From Colwellia sp. (GTDB lineage: Bacteria > Pseudomonadota > Gammaproteobacteria > Enterobacterales > Alteromonadaceae), in assembly GCA_013215295.1 (NCBI GenBank), contig JABSOZ010000003.1, positions 496,001 through 560,000 of the forward strand: 64,000 bases of DNA. Direction: 5' to 3'. Shown here in pieces: positions 1-10,137 of the stretch. The notes beneath the pieces are model-generated. The model did no database searches and was not told where the DNA came from. It saw only the letters and a list, made by a program, of their open reading frames with translations. Within the stretch, counting starts at the first letter, position 1, and every line of letters starts with the position of its first letter. Both the position numbers and the translations under genes were made by a program.

Positions 1-1
1 C

Positions 2-868
2 AGTGGTTCAGGTAAAGAAGTATTAGCGCAGTATGTTCATTACAACTCTAACCGAAGTGATAAACCATTTGTTGCTATAAATTGTGCAGCTATTCCAGAA
101 AACATGCTTGAAGCTACTTTGTTTGGTTATGAAAAAGGTTCATTCACCGGCGCTATCCAGGCTTGTCCAGGGAAATTTGAACAAGCGCAAGGTGGCACCA
201 TTTTATTAGATGAAATAACCGAAATGGATCTAAGTCTACAAGCAAAAATTTTACGTGTATTGCAAGAACGAGAAGTTGAACGTTTAGGTGGCCGTAAAAC
301 CATCAAGCTTGATGTTCGTGTTATTGCAACCAGTAATAGAGATTTAAAAACTGCAGTATCTGATGGTATATTTCGTGAAGATTTATATTACCGTTTGAAT
401 GTGTTTCCATTAACCTGGTTACCTTTGAGCAAACGCAGAGATGATATTTTACCGCTAGCTAAACATTTAATTGCACAAGTTTGTAAATTAAATGGTCAAG
501 CTATTCCCGAACTAACTGCCGCGGGTCGAAATAAAATAACGAGCTATGACTGGCCAGGTAATGTTCGAGAATTAGATAATGTCATTCAAAGAGCTATTAT
601 TTTGCACAGTGATAATATTATTGATGCAGGCGATTTGTTAATTGAAAATTTTGACAGCCAAATTGTTACAGATATGCCAATAGAAAATAATACAGAAGAC
701 AAGTTAGGCAATGAACTCAAAATTCAAGAACACCAAATTATTCTTGATACGCTCACTGCGTGTCGAGGTAGCCGTAAAGATGTTGCTGAGAAATTAGGGA
801 TCAGCCCAAGAACTTTACGCTATAAAATAGCGAAGATGCGAGATTCAGGTATTCAAATACCCGCTTAA
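2..868 (+). CDS. flrC: Sigma-54-dependent flagellar response regulator FlrC/FleR-like, 5' truncated by window edge
   Basis: Frame is open to the window start ([16 protein letters not shown]...); GAFTGA-type motif (GSFTGA), AAA+ core and C-terminal Fis-type HTH ([21 protein letters not shown]); directly upstream of fliE. Confidence 0.9.
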   Translation, partial: SGSGKEVLAQYVHYNSNRSDKPFVAINCAAIPENMLEATLFGYEKGSFTGAIQACPGKFEQAQGGTILLDEITEMDLSLQAKILRVLQEREVERLGGRKTIKLDVRVIATSNRDLKTAVSDGIFREDLYYRLNVFPLTWLPLSKRRDDILPLAKHLIAQVCKLNGQAIPELTAAGRNKITSYDWPGNVRELDNVIQRAIILHSDNIIDAGDLLIENFDSQIVTDMPIENNTEDKLGNELKIQEHQIILDTLTACRGSRKDVAEKLGISPRTLRYKIAKMRDSGIQIPA

Positions 869-930
869 AGTACTGTTAATAATCAATATCTGTATGATCG
901 TGATTTTACGAAAAAAAGGTAATCACAATT

Positions 931-966
931 AACCCAATGTTTTTTCCATTAAAATATTGGGTTTTT
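931..966 (+). terminator. Rho-independent terminator after flrC
   Basis: AACCCAAT...ATTGGGTT stem followed by T-run. Confidence 0.7.
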
Positions 967-1011
967 GTTATTTAAAGCCTGACCAACACACTCCTTCGAT
1001 TAGTTTCACAC

Positions 1012-1027
1012 TGGCATCATGCTTGCA
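1012..1027 (+). promoter_or_regulatory. Candidate sigma-54 (-24/-12) promoter of the fliE operon
   Basis: TGGCATCATGCTTGCA: GG and GC separated by 10 bp, matches TGGCAC-N5-TTGCA-type consensus; 75 bp upstream of fliE. Confidence 0.75.
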
Positions 1028-1101
1028 ATATCGTGTTATACCGTTTACTAATCCGTTATTTAGGGGCTTAGTAGCAAAAAATTGACACAAGTGAGTAGCC
1101 C

Positions 1102-1467
1102 ATGGATATCAACACAAATTCTTTATACGCACAAATGCAAAGTATGTCGCTTGGAAATTCATCAGCGCAAAGTGCCTCGTTTGAAAAAATGGGCAATAAC
1201 TTGGCAATGGGAGATAACGCTACTCCCGCAGTGAATAAGTCATCAGCTAATTTTGGCGATATGCTTAGAGATGCAGTAAATAATGTGAATGATATTCAAA
1301 AAGATGCTGGCGCAAAAAAGATAGCTTTTGAAATGGGCGATCGCAGCGTTACGCTTGCAGATACCATGGTTGCTTCTGCTAAGGCAGGCATTGCATTTGA
1401 TGCTACCGTACAAATACGTAATAAATTTGTTGAAGCCTACAAAGAAATAATGAGTATGCCTGTTTAA
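1102..1467 (+). CDS. fliE: Flagellar hook-basal body complex protein FliE
   Basis: 121 aa; C-terminal FliE signature (VTLADTMVASAKAGIAFDATVQIRNKFVEAYKEIMSMPV). Confidence 0.95.
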   Translation: MDINTNSLYAQMQSMSLGNSSAQSASFEKMGNNLAMGDNATPAVNKSSANFGDMLRDAVNNVNDIQKDAGAKKIAFEMGDRSVTLADTMVASAKAGIAFDATVQIRNKFVEAYKEIMSMPV

Positions 1468-1538
1468 TAAATACATTTAAATAAATAATAAACAGATAGC
1501 TCTCGTAATAAAAATCAAGTGGTAGTGGAGAAAAATAA

Positions 1539-3266
1539 GTGGCTGATACCGATAATAACTCAATGGTTGCTGCAGATGGTGGCACAAGTCTAATGGCAAG
1601 TGACGGCACTGAAAATGTAGCAGAAGAACAAAAGTCAGGCTTTGCTTCTGCTATGGGTAATGTGGATTTATTACGACAACTCACCCTTATTATGGCATTA
1701 GCAATATGTTTAGCCATTGCTGTATTTGTAATTATGTGGGCAAACCAAGCTGAATATAGACTTCTTGCAAAACAACCTACCGAACAGTTAATAAAAACAA
1801 TGGATTTTCTAGACGCCAGTGGTTACAACGGTGTTTACCGTCAAGAAAATAACACCATCTCAGTGCCGAGTGATATATATCAAGATATTAAAATTTTATT
1901 AGCGCGCGAAGGCTTATCGGAAAGTCCATCAGAAGGTAGTGAAATTATTATGCAAGATATGGGCTTCGGTGTAAGCCAACGTCTTGAAACGGAACGTCTT
2001 AAGTATTCCCGTGAACAACAACTCGCTCGTACTATTGAAGAGCTGAGAGCTATTTCTAGAGCTAAAGTATTACTCGCTATACCCCGTGAAAATATTTTTG
2101 CAAAACGAACGCGCAGTCCATCGGGTACTGTTGTATTAACCATGCGTAAAGGTCGTATGTTATCAGAAGAAGAAGTTGATGCCGTTGTCGATATTATTGC
2201 TTCTGCAGTTCAAGGAATGGAACCTAACCGAGTAACCGTTACTGATCAAAATGGTCGCTTACTCAATTCAGGCTCTCAGACTTCAGTTTCTTCTCGTTCA
2301 CGAAAAGAATTTGAAATGGAACAAAAAAGAGAACGTGAATATTTAAACAAAATTGATAGTATATTAATTCCAGTTGTTGGTTTAGGACATTACACGGCGC
2401 AGGTTAATGTGACTATGGATTTCACTTCAAGTGAAGAAATGCAACGTCGCTATAATTCAGATTTACCTGCATTGCGTAGTGAAATGAAAGTGGAAGACAA
2501 CACTATTGGTGGTTTACTTGGAGGTATTCCAGGTGCGTTAAGTAATCAACCACCACTTGATTCAAATATTCCAGAAAATGCAAATGGTGGGGCACAACAA
2601 AAATCAATGCCGGGTCGCAGACATAGCGAATTAACCAGAAACTATGAACTTGACGAAGCGATAAGCCATACAAAACAACAAGCCGGCGTTGTTCGTCAAG
2701 TGAGCGTTTCTGTTGCACTTGATTATGTATCATTACCAAACGCAGAAGGTGTTGCAACACCATCACCGCGTTCAGTTGAAGAAATGTCAAATATTCGTCG
2801 ACTATTACAAGGCAGCATTGGTTTTAGTTTACAACGAGGTGATGTTTTAGAAGTTGTTACCTTACCGTTTTCACGCGAAGCTATCGAAGCTTTACCTCCA
2901 GTTCCCTTCTATGAAAATACGGATATTTTGAAGTTTTTCAAATTAGGTATGGGCGCGTTAGTTATTATTGTATTGATACTTGCTGTTGTTAAACCCATGG
3001 TTAAACGTTTAATTAACCCGGATCAAACACCAGATGACTACGGTGAAAAATCACTTGATAGCCATATTGACTTGGGTGATGAAACGATGGATATGTTAAC
3101 ATCAGATTTTGATGCCGCCGCGGTGGGTTTCGCCCCTGATGGCAGTCTCCAATTACCCGATTTACATCGTGATGAAGATATACTAAAAGCTGTTCGAGCG
3201 CTTGTTGCAAATGAGCCTGAACTTTCCTCTCAAGTGGTTAAAAGTTGGTTGAACGAAGATGAGTGA
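1539..3266 (+). CDS. fliF: Flagellar M-ring protein FliF
   Basis: 575 aa, two TM segments, FliF motifs, position between fliE and fliG; GTG start. Confidence 0.96.
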   Translation: MADTDNNSMVAADGGTSLMASDGTENVAEEQKSGFASAMGNVDLLRQLTLIMALAICLAIAVFVIMWANQAEYRLLAKQPTEQLIKTMDFLDASGYNGVYRQENNTISVPSDIYQDIKILLAREGLSESPSEGSEIIMQDMGFGVSQRLETERLKYSREQQLARTIEELRAISRAKVLLAIPRENIFAKRTRSPSGTVVLTMRKGRMLSEEEVDAVVDIIASAVQGMEPNRVTVTDQNGRLLNSGSQTSVSSRSRKEFEMEQKREREYLNKIDSILIPVVGLGHYTAQVNVTMDFTSSEEMQRRYNSDLPALRSEMKVEDNTIGGLLGGIPGALSNQPPLDSNIPENANGGAQQKSMPGRRHSELTRNYELDEAISHTKQQAGVVRQVSVSVALDYVSLPNAEGVATPSPRSVEEMSNIRRLLQGSIGFSLQRGDVLEVVTLPFSREAIEALPPVPFYENTDILKFFKLGMGALVIIVLILAVVKPMVKRLINPDQTPDDYGEKSLDSHIDLGDETMDMLTSDFDAAAVGFAPDGSLQLPDLHRDEDILKAVRALVANEPELSSQVVKSWLNEDE

Positions 3267-4308
3267 TGAAATACAAGAATTAACTCCTGCACCCAGCGGC
3301 TTTGACGTTGACAAACTTGATGGTGCTGAAAAGGCTGCGATCTTATTACTCAGTTTATCTGAAGAAGATGCTGCACAAATACTAAAACACCTAGAGCCTA
3401 AACAAGTTCAACAAGTGGGTACGGTTATGGCTGCGATGGAAGATTTTACGCAGGAAAAAATCACCGCTGTTCATAAACTGTTTATTCATGAAATACAAAA
3501 CTTCAGTACTATTGGTTTCCAAAGTGAAGAATTCGTTCGAAAAGCCTTAACGGCTGCATTAGGTGAAGACAAAGCAGGTAATTTAATTGACCAAATTGTT
3601 ATGGGCGGTGGTGCTAAAGGTTTAGACTCATTGAAATGGATGGACTCTAAGCAAGTGGCAAATATCATTCGTAACGAGCATCCCCAAATTCAAACCATTG
3701 TATTATCGTATTTAGAGGCTGAACAATCAGCTGAAATAATGAGCCAGTTTGCTGAAAAGGTACGTTTAGATCTAATGATGCGTATTGCAAACCTTGAAGA
3801 AGTACAACCAGCAGCACTACAAGAATTAAATGAAATTATGGAGAAACAGTTTGCGGGCCAAGCCGGCGCACAAGCTGCGAAAATGGGCGGCCTGAAAGCA
3901 GCTGCAGATATTATGAACTACCTCGATACCAACGTAGAAGGTATGTTGATGGATTCAATTCGCGAGCACGACGAAGAAATGAGTCAACAAATTCAAGACT
4001 TAATGTTTGTCTTTGAAAATCTCGCGGATGTTGATGATCGTGGTATTCAAGCAATATTGAGAGATGTACAGCAAGATGCTCTCATGAAAGCAATCAAAGG
4101 CGCAGATGATGTGCTGAAAGAAAAAATTATGGCGAACATGTCGAAACGTGCGGCTGAAATGATGGCAGATGATCTTGAAGCTATGGGACCTGTGCGTATC
4201 AGTGAAGTTGAAGCGGCACAAAAAGAAATTCTTTCGGTTGCTCGACGTTTATCTGATGCGGGAGAAATTATGCTAGGTGGTGCTGGTGGTGGGGACGAGT
4301 TCCTATAA
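3259..4308 (+). CDS. fliG: Flagellar motor switch protein FliG
   Basis: LDGAEKAAILLLSLSEEDAAQILKHLEPKQV; NEHPQIQTIVLSYLE; overlaps fliF by 8 bp. Confidence 0.97.
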   Translation: MSDEIQELTPAPSGFDVDKLDGAEKAAILLLSLSEEDAAQILKHLEPKQVQQVGTVMAAMEDFTQEKITAVHKLFIHEIQNFSTIGFQSEEFVRKALTAALGEDKAGNLIDQIVMGGGAKGLDSLKWMDSKQVANIIRNEHPQIQTIVLSYLEAEQSAEIMSQFAEKVRLDLMMRIANLEEVQPAALQELNEIMEKQFAGQAGAQAAKMGGLKAAADIMNYLDTNVEGMLMDSIREHDEEMSQQIQDLMFVFENLADVDDRGIQAILRDVQQDALMKAIKGADDVLKEKIMANMSKRAAEMMADDLEAMGPVRISEVEAAQKEILSVARRLSDAGEIMLGGAGGGDEFL

Positions 4309-4474
4309 CATCATTCATGAATTAGCGCTTCTGGTTACTTATACTAAATAAAGTCATGATGTAGAATTATGAAATTAAGTCGTCAAGTCAAGTGACCAAC
4401 GTAAATTGAGATCTTTAACCTAAGTAAAGATCTCTTATATTAAGAGCGGTTGAGAAATACAGTTATAAAATATT

Positions 4475-5269
4475 ATGAAAATATTTAATCAAATCATACC
4501 TAAAGTCATTAAGCCTAATACTGAACAAGAAACAGATGTTTGGTCATTGCCTACCATCGAATCTGAAGATACCTCTAAAGATGAAACAACCAATGCTATG
4601 GGGAGAAAAGCTACTTGGCGGTTTGAACCACCAGAAAATTCGGTAGAGGAAGAACTCGTTCCCTTAACTGCTGAAGATATTGAGAACATTCGACAAGCAG
4701 CATTCGATGAAGGCTTTAATCAAGGTAAAGAAGAAGGTTTTGCTAAAGGCAATGAGGAAGGAAAAGTGTCTGGCCATGAAGAAGGCCTTGCATCAGGACA
4801 TCAAGAAGGTCTTGAAACAGGTTTGGCCGAAGGAAAAGAAACTATCCATGAGCAATCTGCTGCATGGGCGTCGCTTACTGAACAACTTCATAAGCCATTA
4901 CTTGACGTAGAAAAGAATGTAGAACAGCAACTTATTCACCTCGTTGTACAGCTTACTGAAGCTATTACTCTACAAGAAGCTCAAACTAATCCAGATATAT
5001 TAATTGGTGCAATATCTGCTGGAATAAAAGCACTACCTAGTCAAGAAGCACAAACACAAATTTTGCTACACCCAAATGATATAAAACGCGTTGAAAAACA
5101 ATTTGGTGCCGAACATATACAAGAACAAGGTTGGCGTTTACTTGCCGCGCCACAATTAGCAGCAGGTAGCTGCCAAATTGAAAACAGCACATCTAATGTA
5201 GACCTCAGTATTAAATCGCGCATAAAAGAAGTATTGGACTCATTTTTGCAAGATGCTTTACATCAGTAA
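4475..5269 (+). CDS. fliH: Flagellar assembly protein FliH
   Basis: GxxxG-rich repeat region and position before fliI. Confidence 0.92.
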   Translation: MKIFNQIIPKVIKPNTEQETDVWSLPTIESEDTSKDETTNAMGRKATWRFEPPENSVEEELVPLTAEDIENIRQAAFDEGFNQGKEEGFAKGNEEGKVSGHEEGLASGHQEGLETGLAEGKETIHEQSAAWASLTEQLHKPLLDVEKNVEQQLIHLVVQLTEAITLQEAQTNPDILIGAISAGIKALPSQEAQTQILLHPNDIKRVEKQFGAEHIQEQGWRLLAAPQLAAGSCQIENSTSNVDLSIKSRIKEVLDSFLQDALHQ

Positions 5270-5299
5270 ACCCTTGTATAAAAGAGTCAAAATACCGCT

Positions 5300-6661
5300 A
5301 TGGTTGATATTTCTCGCCTTAATGAACGACTAAATAACTGTAAAGAGTACGTGCATCCGCATAAAGTTTCTGTTGCCGGGCGTTTAGTACGAGTCGTGGG
5401 TTTAACGCTAGAAGCTGTTGGTGTAAAAGCCGCAGTAGGAAGTCAATGTTTAGTCGAAACAGCACAAGGTGATTTAATTGCCGAAATTGTGGGATTCTCC
5501 AAAGACATAACATTTCTAATGCCAGAACAGAGTTTGCAAGGTGTTTTACCTGGCGCGCGCGTTGTTCCGTTGACAACTAAAGCTCGTTTACCTTTTTCAA
5601 TGGACCTACTTGGCCGTGTAATTGACGGTGTTGGCAAACCCCTTGACGGCAAAGGTCCAATCAAAAGCTCGGAAAACTATCAAGTAAATAATAAACCCAT
5701 CAACCCGTTATCAAGACGAGCAATCACTGAACCTCTTGATGTTGGTGTGCGTGCAATCAACAGTTTTTTGACGGTTGGTATTGGCCAGCGTATGGGATTG
5801 TTTGCTGGCTCGGGTGTAGGTAAAAGTGTCTTGCTCGGTATGATGACGCGCGGTACTACTGCTGACGTAATCGTCGTTGGTTTAATCGGCGAACGTGGAC
5901 GAGAAGTTAAAGAGTTCATTGAGGAAATATTAGGAGAAGAAGGGCGCGCACGATCAGTTGTTGTTGCTGCACCCGCCGATAACTCGCCCTTAATGCGTTT
6001 GAAGGGCTGTGAAACTGCTGTACAAATTGCTGAATATTTTCGTGATCAAGGATTAAACGTTCTCTTGTTGGTTGACTCTCTCACACGTTATGCACAAGCA
6101 CAACGTGAAATAGCGTTGGCGGTTGGCGAGCCTCCTGCAACAAAAGGTTATCCACCTTCGGTTTTTTCAAAGTTACCACAACTTGTCGAACGTGCTGGAA
6201 ATGGTGGGGATGGTCAGGGCTCTATTACGGCTTTCTTCACCGTATTAACCGAGGGAGATGATTTACAAGATCCGATTGCAGATGCTTCGCGCGCTATCTT
6301 AGACGGACATATTGTTTTATCTCGATCTTTAGCTGATTCAGGGCATTACCCTGCTGTCGATATTGAAGGCTCTATTAGTCGAGTTATGCCTATGGTAACG
6401 AGTGAAGAGCATCAACAACTTGCTAGACAATTAAAACAAATTTATTCACTGTACCAGCAAAACAAAGACTTGATTGCTATTGGGGCTTATAGCCGTGGTA
6501 ATGATCCACGCATTGATCAATCTATTGATTTAATGCCTGTTATCCAATTTTTCTTACAACAGAAAATGTTAGAAGTTATTCCTTATGATCAAAGTTTAAC
6601 GCAGCTCCAAGAAATATTTTCTGCTGCCCAAGCGAATGCTCAAACAGCGCAGGGACAGTAA
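5300..6661 (+). CDS. fliI: Flagellar export ATPase FliI
   Basis: Walker [33 protein letters not shown]. Confidence 0.98.
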   Translation: MVDISRLNERLNNCKEYVHPHKVSVAGRLVRVVGLTLEAVGVKAAVGSQCLVETAQGDLIAEIVGFSKDITFLMPEQSLQGVLPGARVVPLTTKARLPFSMDLLGRVIDGVGKPLDGKGPIKSSENYQVNNKPINPLSRRAITEPLDVGVRAINSFLTVGIGQRMGLFAGSGVGKSVLLGMMTRGTTADVIVVGLIGERGREVKEFIEEILGEEGRARSVVVAAPADNSPLMRLKGCETAVQIAEYFRDQGLNVLLLVDSLTRYAQAQREIALAVGEPPATKGYPPSVFSKLPQLVERAGNGGDGQGSITAFFTVLTEGDDLQDPIADASRAILDGHIVLSRSLADSGHYPAVDIEGSISRVMPMVTSEEHQQLARQLKQIYSLYQQNKDLIAIGAYSRGNDPRIDQSIDLMPVIQFFLQQKMLEVIPYDQSLTQLQEIFSAAQANAQTAQGQ

Positions 6662-6736
6662 GATGATTCAACATAAAGACATGAGAGAAACTTCCGTAAA
6701 ACGCATCGACCATTTATTAGCACAAAGGGGTAACTT

Positions 6737-7183
6737 ATGCCATTGAAGCAACTTAATACCTTACACCGTTATGAACAAGACAAAGAGAAAAGTGCATCTC
6801 AAGCACTACAGACGGCTGAATTTGAATATCAGCAAAATATTGAACGTTTGAAAAGTGTCACTGATTACCGTCTTGAATATATGAAGCGACTGAATGCACG
6901 TTCATTGGAAGGTATAGATAGTGCAACGTTTAGCCATTTTCATGCTTTTATTGCCAAACTCGACAATGCAGCAGAGCAGGTTGATATTGCTATTATGCAA
7001 AGCAAATCCATGGTCGAAAAGAGAAAGAAGCAGTGGCTCGCTCAGCGACAAAAAATACAAGCAGTGGAGTTACTGCTCGATAAAAAAAGAAGTGCACTGG
7101 AAACTAAAGCCAACAAGCTAGAGCAAAAAATGTTCGATGAAATAGCTACCCAGCAATTTGTTCGCAGAAGAATGCTCTTATAA
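6737..7183 (+). CDS. fliJ: Flagellar export chaperone FliJ
   Basis: 148 aa coiled coil, position after fliI. Confidence 0.88.
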   Translation: MPLKQLNTLHRYEQDKEKSASQALQTAEFEYQQNIERLKSVTDYRLEYMKRLNARSLEGIDSATFSHFHAFIAKLDNAAEQVDIAIMQSKSMVEKRKKQWLAQRQKIQAVELLLDKKRSALETKANKLEQKMFDEIATQQFVRRRMLL

Positions 7184-7210
7184 CGCAACTGATATAACTT
7201 TCTACTTTGT

Positions 7211-7226
7211 TGGAACAATATTTGCT
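7211..7226 (+). promoter_or_regulatory. Candidate sigma-54 promoter upstream of fliK
   Basis: TGGAACAATATTTGCT: GG-N10-GC spacing; 95 bp upstream of fliK. Confidence 0.7.
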
Positions 7227-7320
7227 TATTGTAAGTATTAGAATATAAATCAGCTATAAAGTGACAATAGAATAATTGCACGTATAGCTTGAATGTACCG
7301 TTAAAATTAAAAGGTTTACT

Positions 7321-9450
7321 ATGCCGCAAGTTAATATAATAGCCATAGATGTAGCGCCAAGTAACGACTTTAGCTCTGTTCAATCAGGAGCAACAAGCTC
7401 ATCCAAAAATTCAAATAAAGATTTTGCTCAAGTGATCGAACAGCACTATAAAAGCCAGCAATCTCAACAAAGCGGCAAAAAACAAGAGACAAGTGGCAAT
7501 AAATCGAAACTTGATACTGATGTGCAACCTGAAAAGGACAATGTTCAAGGGAAATCTTCATCACGAGAGGCTCAGTCGACTGAAAGTGAGACAGGGAAAG
7601 TCACTGATGATGAAGTAAAAACAGAAAAGTTACTTTCTAGCGAGAAAGACAGTAATGAAAAAACAGTGCAGTTAGAGAGCCGTCAAAAAGAACCTACTGA
7701 GAAGCAAGAAGTCGTGTTATTCGATGTAAATAACACATCGTTACCTGCTAATAAGGAAGATGATAGTACACAGCAGCTCATGTCGTTATTATCTGCCTCT
7801 GATAAAATATTAAATGATGATGTTAAAAGTGATAGTACGGTTACGTCAAACGATAATATAAAACTGCCAACAGCACACGTTGAACGTAAGATCCCAGAAA
7901 AAACAGAATTAGATGCATTATTAAAGCAAGTACTAGGTGGAAACAATAAGGCAAAAACAGAGACATCTAAAGCAGAGACCTCTGATGATAGTTCAGGACA
8001 AATAAAAGCTGATAAACGCTCAACTGAACAGATGAAGGTTCCTACTGAAGTAACAAATCAAGCATTAATAACAAAAGTTGAATCCAACGTTAAGTCTTCG
8101 ATTGAGGTCGAGGGTGCTATTAAAAGTGAAAGTAAATTAGATTTGTCTGTGTCCACCGATAAAAATGATAAAAGTGATAAAAATGTAGAAATTTCATCAA
8201 TAAAAACTACAGATATTAACAATCAAGGGTTAAATCAAAAAAACAAAGATACTCAAACAGAAGTGACAAGTAAAACTGATCGTGTTGTCGATAGAGGTAA
8301 TAATGCTAGCAAACAACAGCTGTCGGCGAGTGAGCTTGAAGCTTTAGTCGCTGATGTGAAAAATACAACAACTGAACCTGAATTGGAAAATGTTAAAGCT
8401 GATCTTATAGGAAACCAAGATAAAGTTTTAACATTCGATAAAAGTAGTCAAAGTGATGCAAAAACTGATAATTCAGCATCTAAAAATACTGCCGGTTCAG
8501 AGTTATTATCAAAGGCTCAAAATGAACATGTAGTGAGTAAAGTTGATACAAGTATTGATACAGATAATTTAAATACAGATAAAGTCGCTTTTGCAGGTGT
8601 AAGCGTGTCGGGTGAAAAGCAAGCTCTGGAAAATACTCAAAATCAAAGTCGGGTGATAAATCAAGCCACCCACAAAGTAATTGAGCCGCAAACTTCTCAT
8701 ACTGGCGAACAATTTAAAGAGCAATCTAAAGAACAATCGTTAGATCAACAAAATCAGAAACAAGCACAAGTTTTATCTAATGCAGAAAAATTAGTTAATA
8801 ATGAAGTACTTGTTAAAGAGAAACCATTCAGTGAGCTTTTTGATAAAAAATTGGTCAGTACAAGTATTGAAAACACACTTAATAAAGATATTCACCAAGT
8901 TAATGAAGCAACAAAATCTGCGGCCTCTGCTGAAGAAATGATCACTAAATTGACCGGTGACCATGTTCAATCTACAACACAGTCAGTGACGAATGCAAAA
9001 CAAATTACTTCGTTACAAAATGAGGCTTTATCTGTTTATCGTAAAGACTTTACTAGCGAGTTAAAAGATAAAGTCATGGTCATGATGAATCAGAAACTTC
9101 AGCAAATTGAAATTCGTCTAGACCCTCAGGAATTAGGTAATGTAAACGTTAAAATAAATCTTCAAAATGAACAGGCGGTTATTAATTTTACTGTACAAAA
9201 CCAGCAAGCTAAAGAAGCCTTTGACCAAAATTTAGGCCGTTTAAAAGAGATGCTTGCTGAAAGTGGTGTTGATGTTGGAGATGCAAATGTTGAACAGCAA
9301 AGCAAACAAAATGACAACGAAGCACTCAGTGATGATCGACAACAAGGTGGTGAGAGTGATGTTGTAGATAATGAATTATCTGATTTAAGTGGGACCCAAA
9401 CACTAAATTTGGTCAAAGGTTCGTCAACTGGTGTAGATTACTATGCATAA
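7321..9450 (+). CDS. fliK: Flagellar hook-length control protein FliK
   Basis: 709 aa, long low-complexity N-terminal region; C-terminal LRLDPQELG-like FliK signature (IEIRLDPQELGNVNVKINLQNEQAVINFTVQNQQAKEAF). Confidence 0.93.
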   Translation: MPQVNIIAIDVAPSNDFSSVQSGATSSSKNSNKDFAQVIEQHYKSQQSQQSGKKQETSGNKSKLDTDVQPEKDNVQGKSSSREAQSTESETGKVTDDEVKTEKLLSSEKDSNEKTVQLESRQKEPTEKQEVVLFDVNNTSLPANKEDDSTQQLMSLLSASDKILNDDVKSDSTVTSNDNIKLPTAHVERKIPEKTELDALLKQVLGGNNKAKTETSKAETSDDSSGQIKADKRSTEQMKVPTEVTNQALITKVESNVKSSIEVEGAIKSESKLDLSVSTDKNDKSDKNVEISSIKTTDINNQGLNQKNKDTQTEVTSKTDRVVDRGNNASKQQLSASELEALVADVKNTTTEPELENVKADLIGNQDKVLTFDKSSQSDAKTDNSASKNTAGSELLSKAQNEHVVSKVDTSIDTDNLNTDKVAFAGVSVSGEKQALENTQNQSRVINQATHKVIEPQTSHTGEQFKEQSKEQSLDQQNQKQAQVLSNAEKLVNNEVLVKEKPFSELFDKKLVSTSIENTLNKDIHQVNEATKSAASAEEMITKLTGDHVQSTTQSVTNAKQITSLQNEALSVYRKDFTSELKDKVMVMMNQKLQQIEIRLDPQELGNVNVKINLQNEQAVINFTVQNQQAKEAFDQNLGRLKEMLAESGVDVGDANVEQQSKQNDNEALSDDRQQGGESDVVDNELSDLSGTQTLNLVKGSSTGVDYYA

Positions 9451-9536
9451 ATGACAAAACTCATTGGCTAGCTGACGATTCAACGATATAGTTGACTTAA
9501 AGTAAACCTCACATATAAATAGATATTTAAGGCTTC

Positions 9537-10094
9537 ATGATGGCTGATGAAAAAGGCGAAGGTAAAGAGTTAGAGTTAGACGGCAAAGGCAAAAGCAAAA
9601 AAATGATCATTATCATTGCTGCTGTTGTGATTTTAGCTGTTGGAGGTGGAGCAGCATTCTTTTTTATGGGTGGTGATGATGTTTCTCAAGAACAACTTGA
9701 TGCTGAACTTGATAGCGCAGGTGCTGGTGATGGATCTGAAGGTGAAGCAGCTGAAGATGTAGCTGCAAGTATTGGTAGTGCATTATATGTACCTATGCCT
9801 AGACCTTTTCGCTTTAATGTTCCCGGTGCTGCTCGTGACAGATTTGTTGAAATCAGAGTCCAGCTATTAGTTCGAGGTTCTGATAATGAAGAAGCGGCCA
9901 AGAAACATGTGCCATTAATCGAAAGTACTCTGTTGTCGGTTTTTTCTCAGTCAAATGCTGATGATTTAGCGACCAGCGCAGGAAAGATCTCATTAAAACA
10001 AAAATCTTTAGTTGAAGTTCAAAAAATGATGAAAGATATTGAAGGTAACAATGTGGTCGAAAAAGTATTATTTACCGGTTTTGTAATGCAATAA
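9537..10094 (+). CDS. fliL: Flagellar basal body-associated protein FliL
   Basis: N-terminal TM segment, C-terminal FliL-like domain, position before fliM. Confidence 0.92.
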   Translation: MMADEKGEGKELELDGKGKSKKMIIIIAAVVILAVGGGAAFFFMGGDDVSQEQLDAELDSAGAGDGSEGEAAEDVAASIGSALYVPMPRPFRFNVPGAARDRFVEIRVQLLVRGSDNEEAAKKHVPLIESTLLSVFSQSNADDLATSAGKISLKQKSLVEVQKMMKDIEGNNVVEKVLFTGFVMQ

Positions 10095-10137
10095 GGCCAT
10101 TAGATAAGACGATGGATTTAACTAAAGAGACTATTCA

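Noticed and set aside
1243-1717. Minus-strand ORFs opposite fliE and fliF (77 and 104 aa)
   Set aside because: Antisense to clear flagellar genes, no recognisable domains or SD; same reasoning applied to the other antisense ORFs in the track (e.g. 23361..23849, 42-46 kb, 53711..54136)
7321-8900. Low-complexity K/D/S/T/Q-rich sequence as a novel repetitive protein
   Set aside because: It is the variable N-terminal region of FliK; the conserved C-terminal FliK domain is present
9451-9536. TTGGCTAGCTGACG upstream of fliL as another sigma-54 site
   Set aside because: No GC dinucleotide at the required -12 spacing
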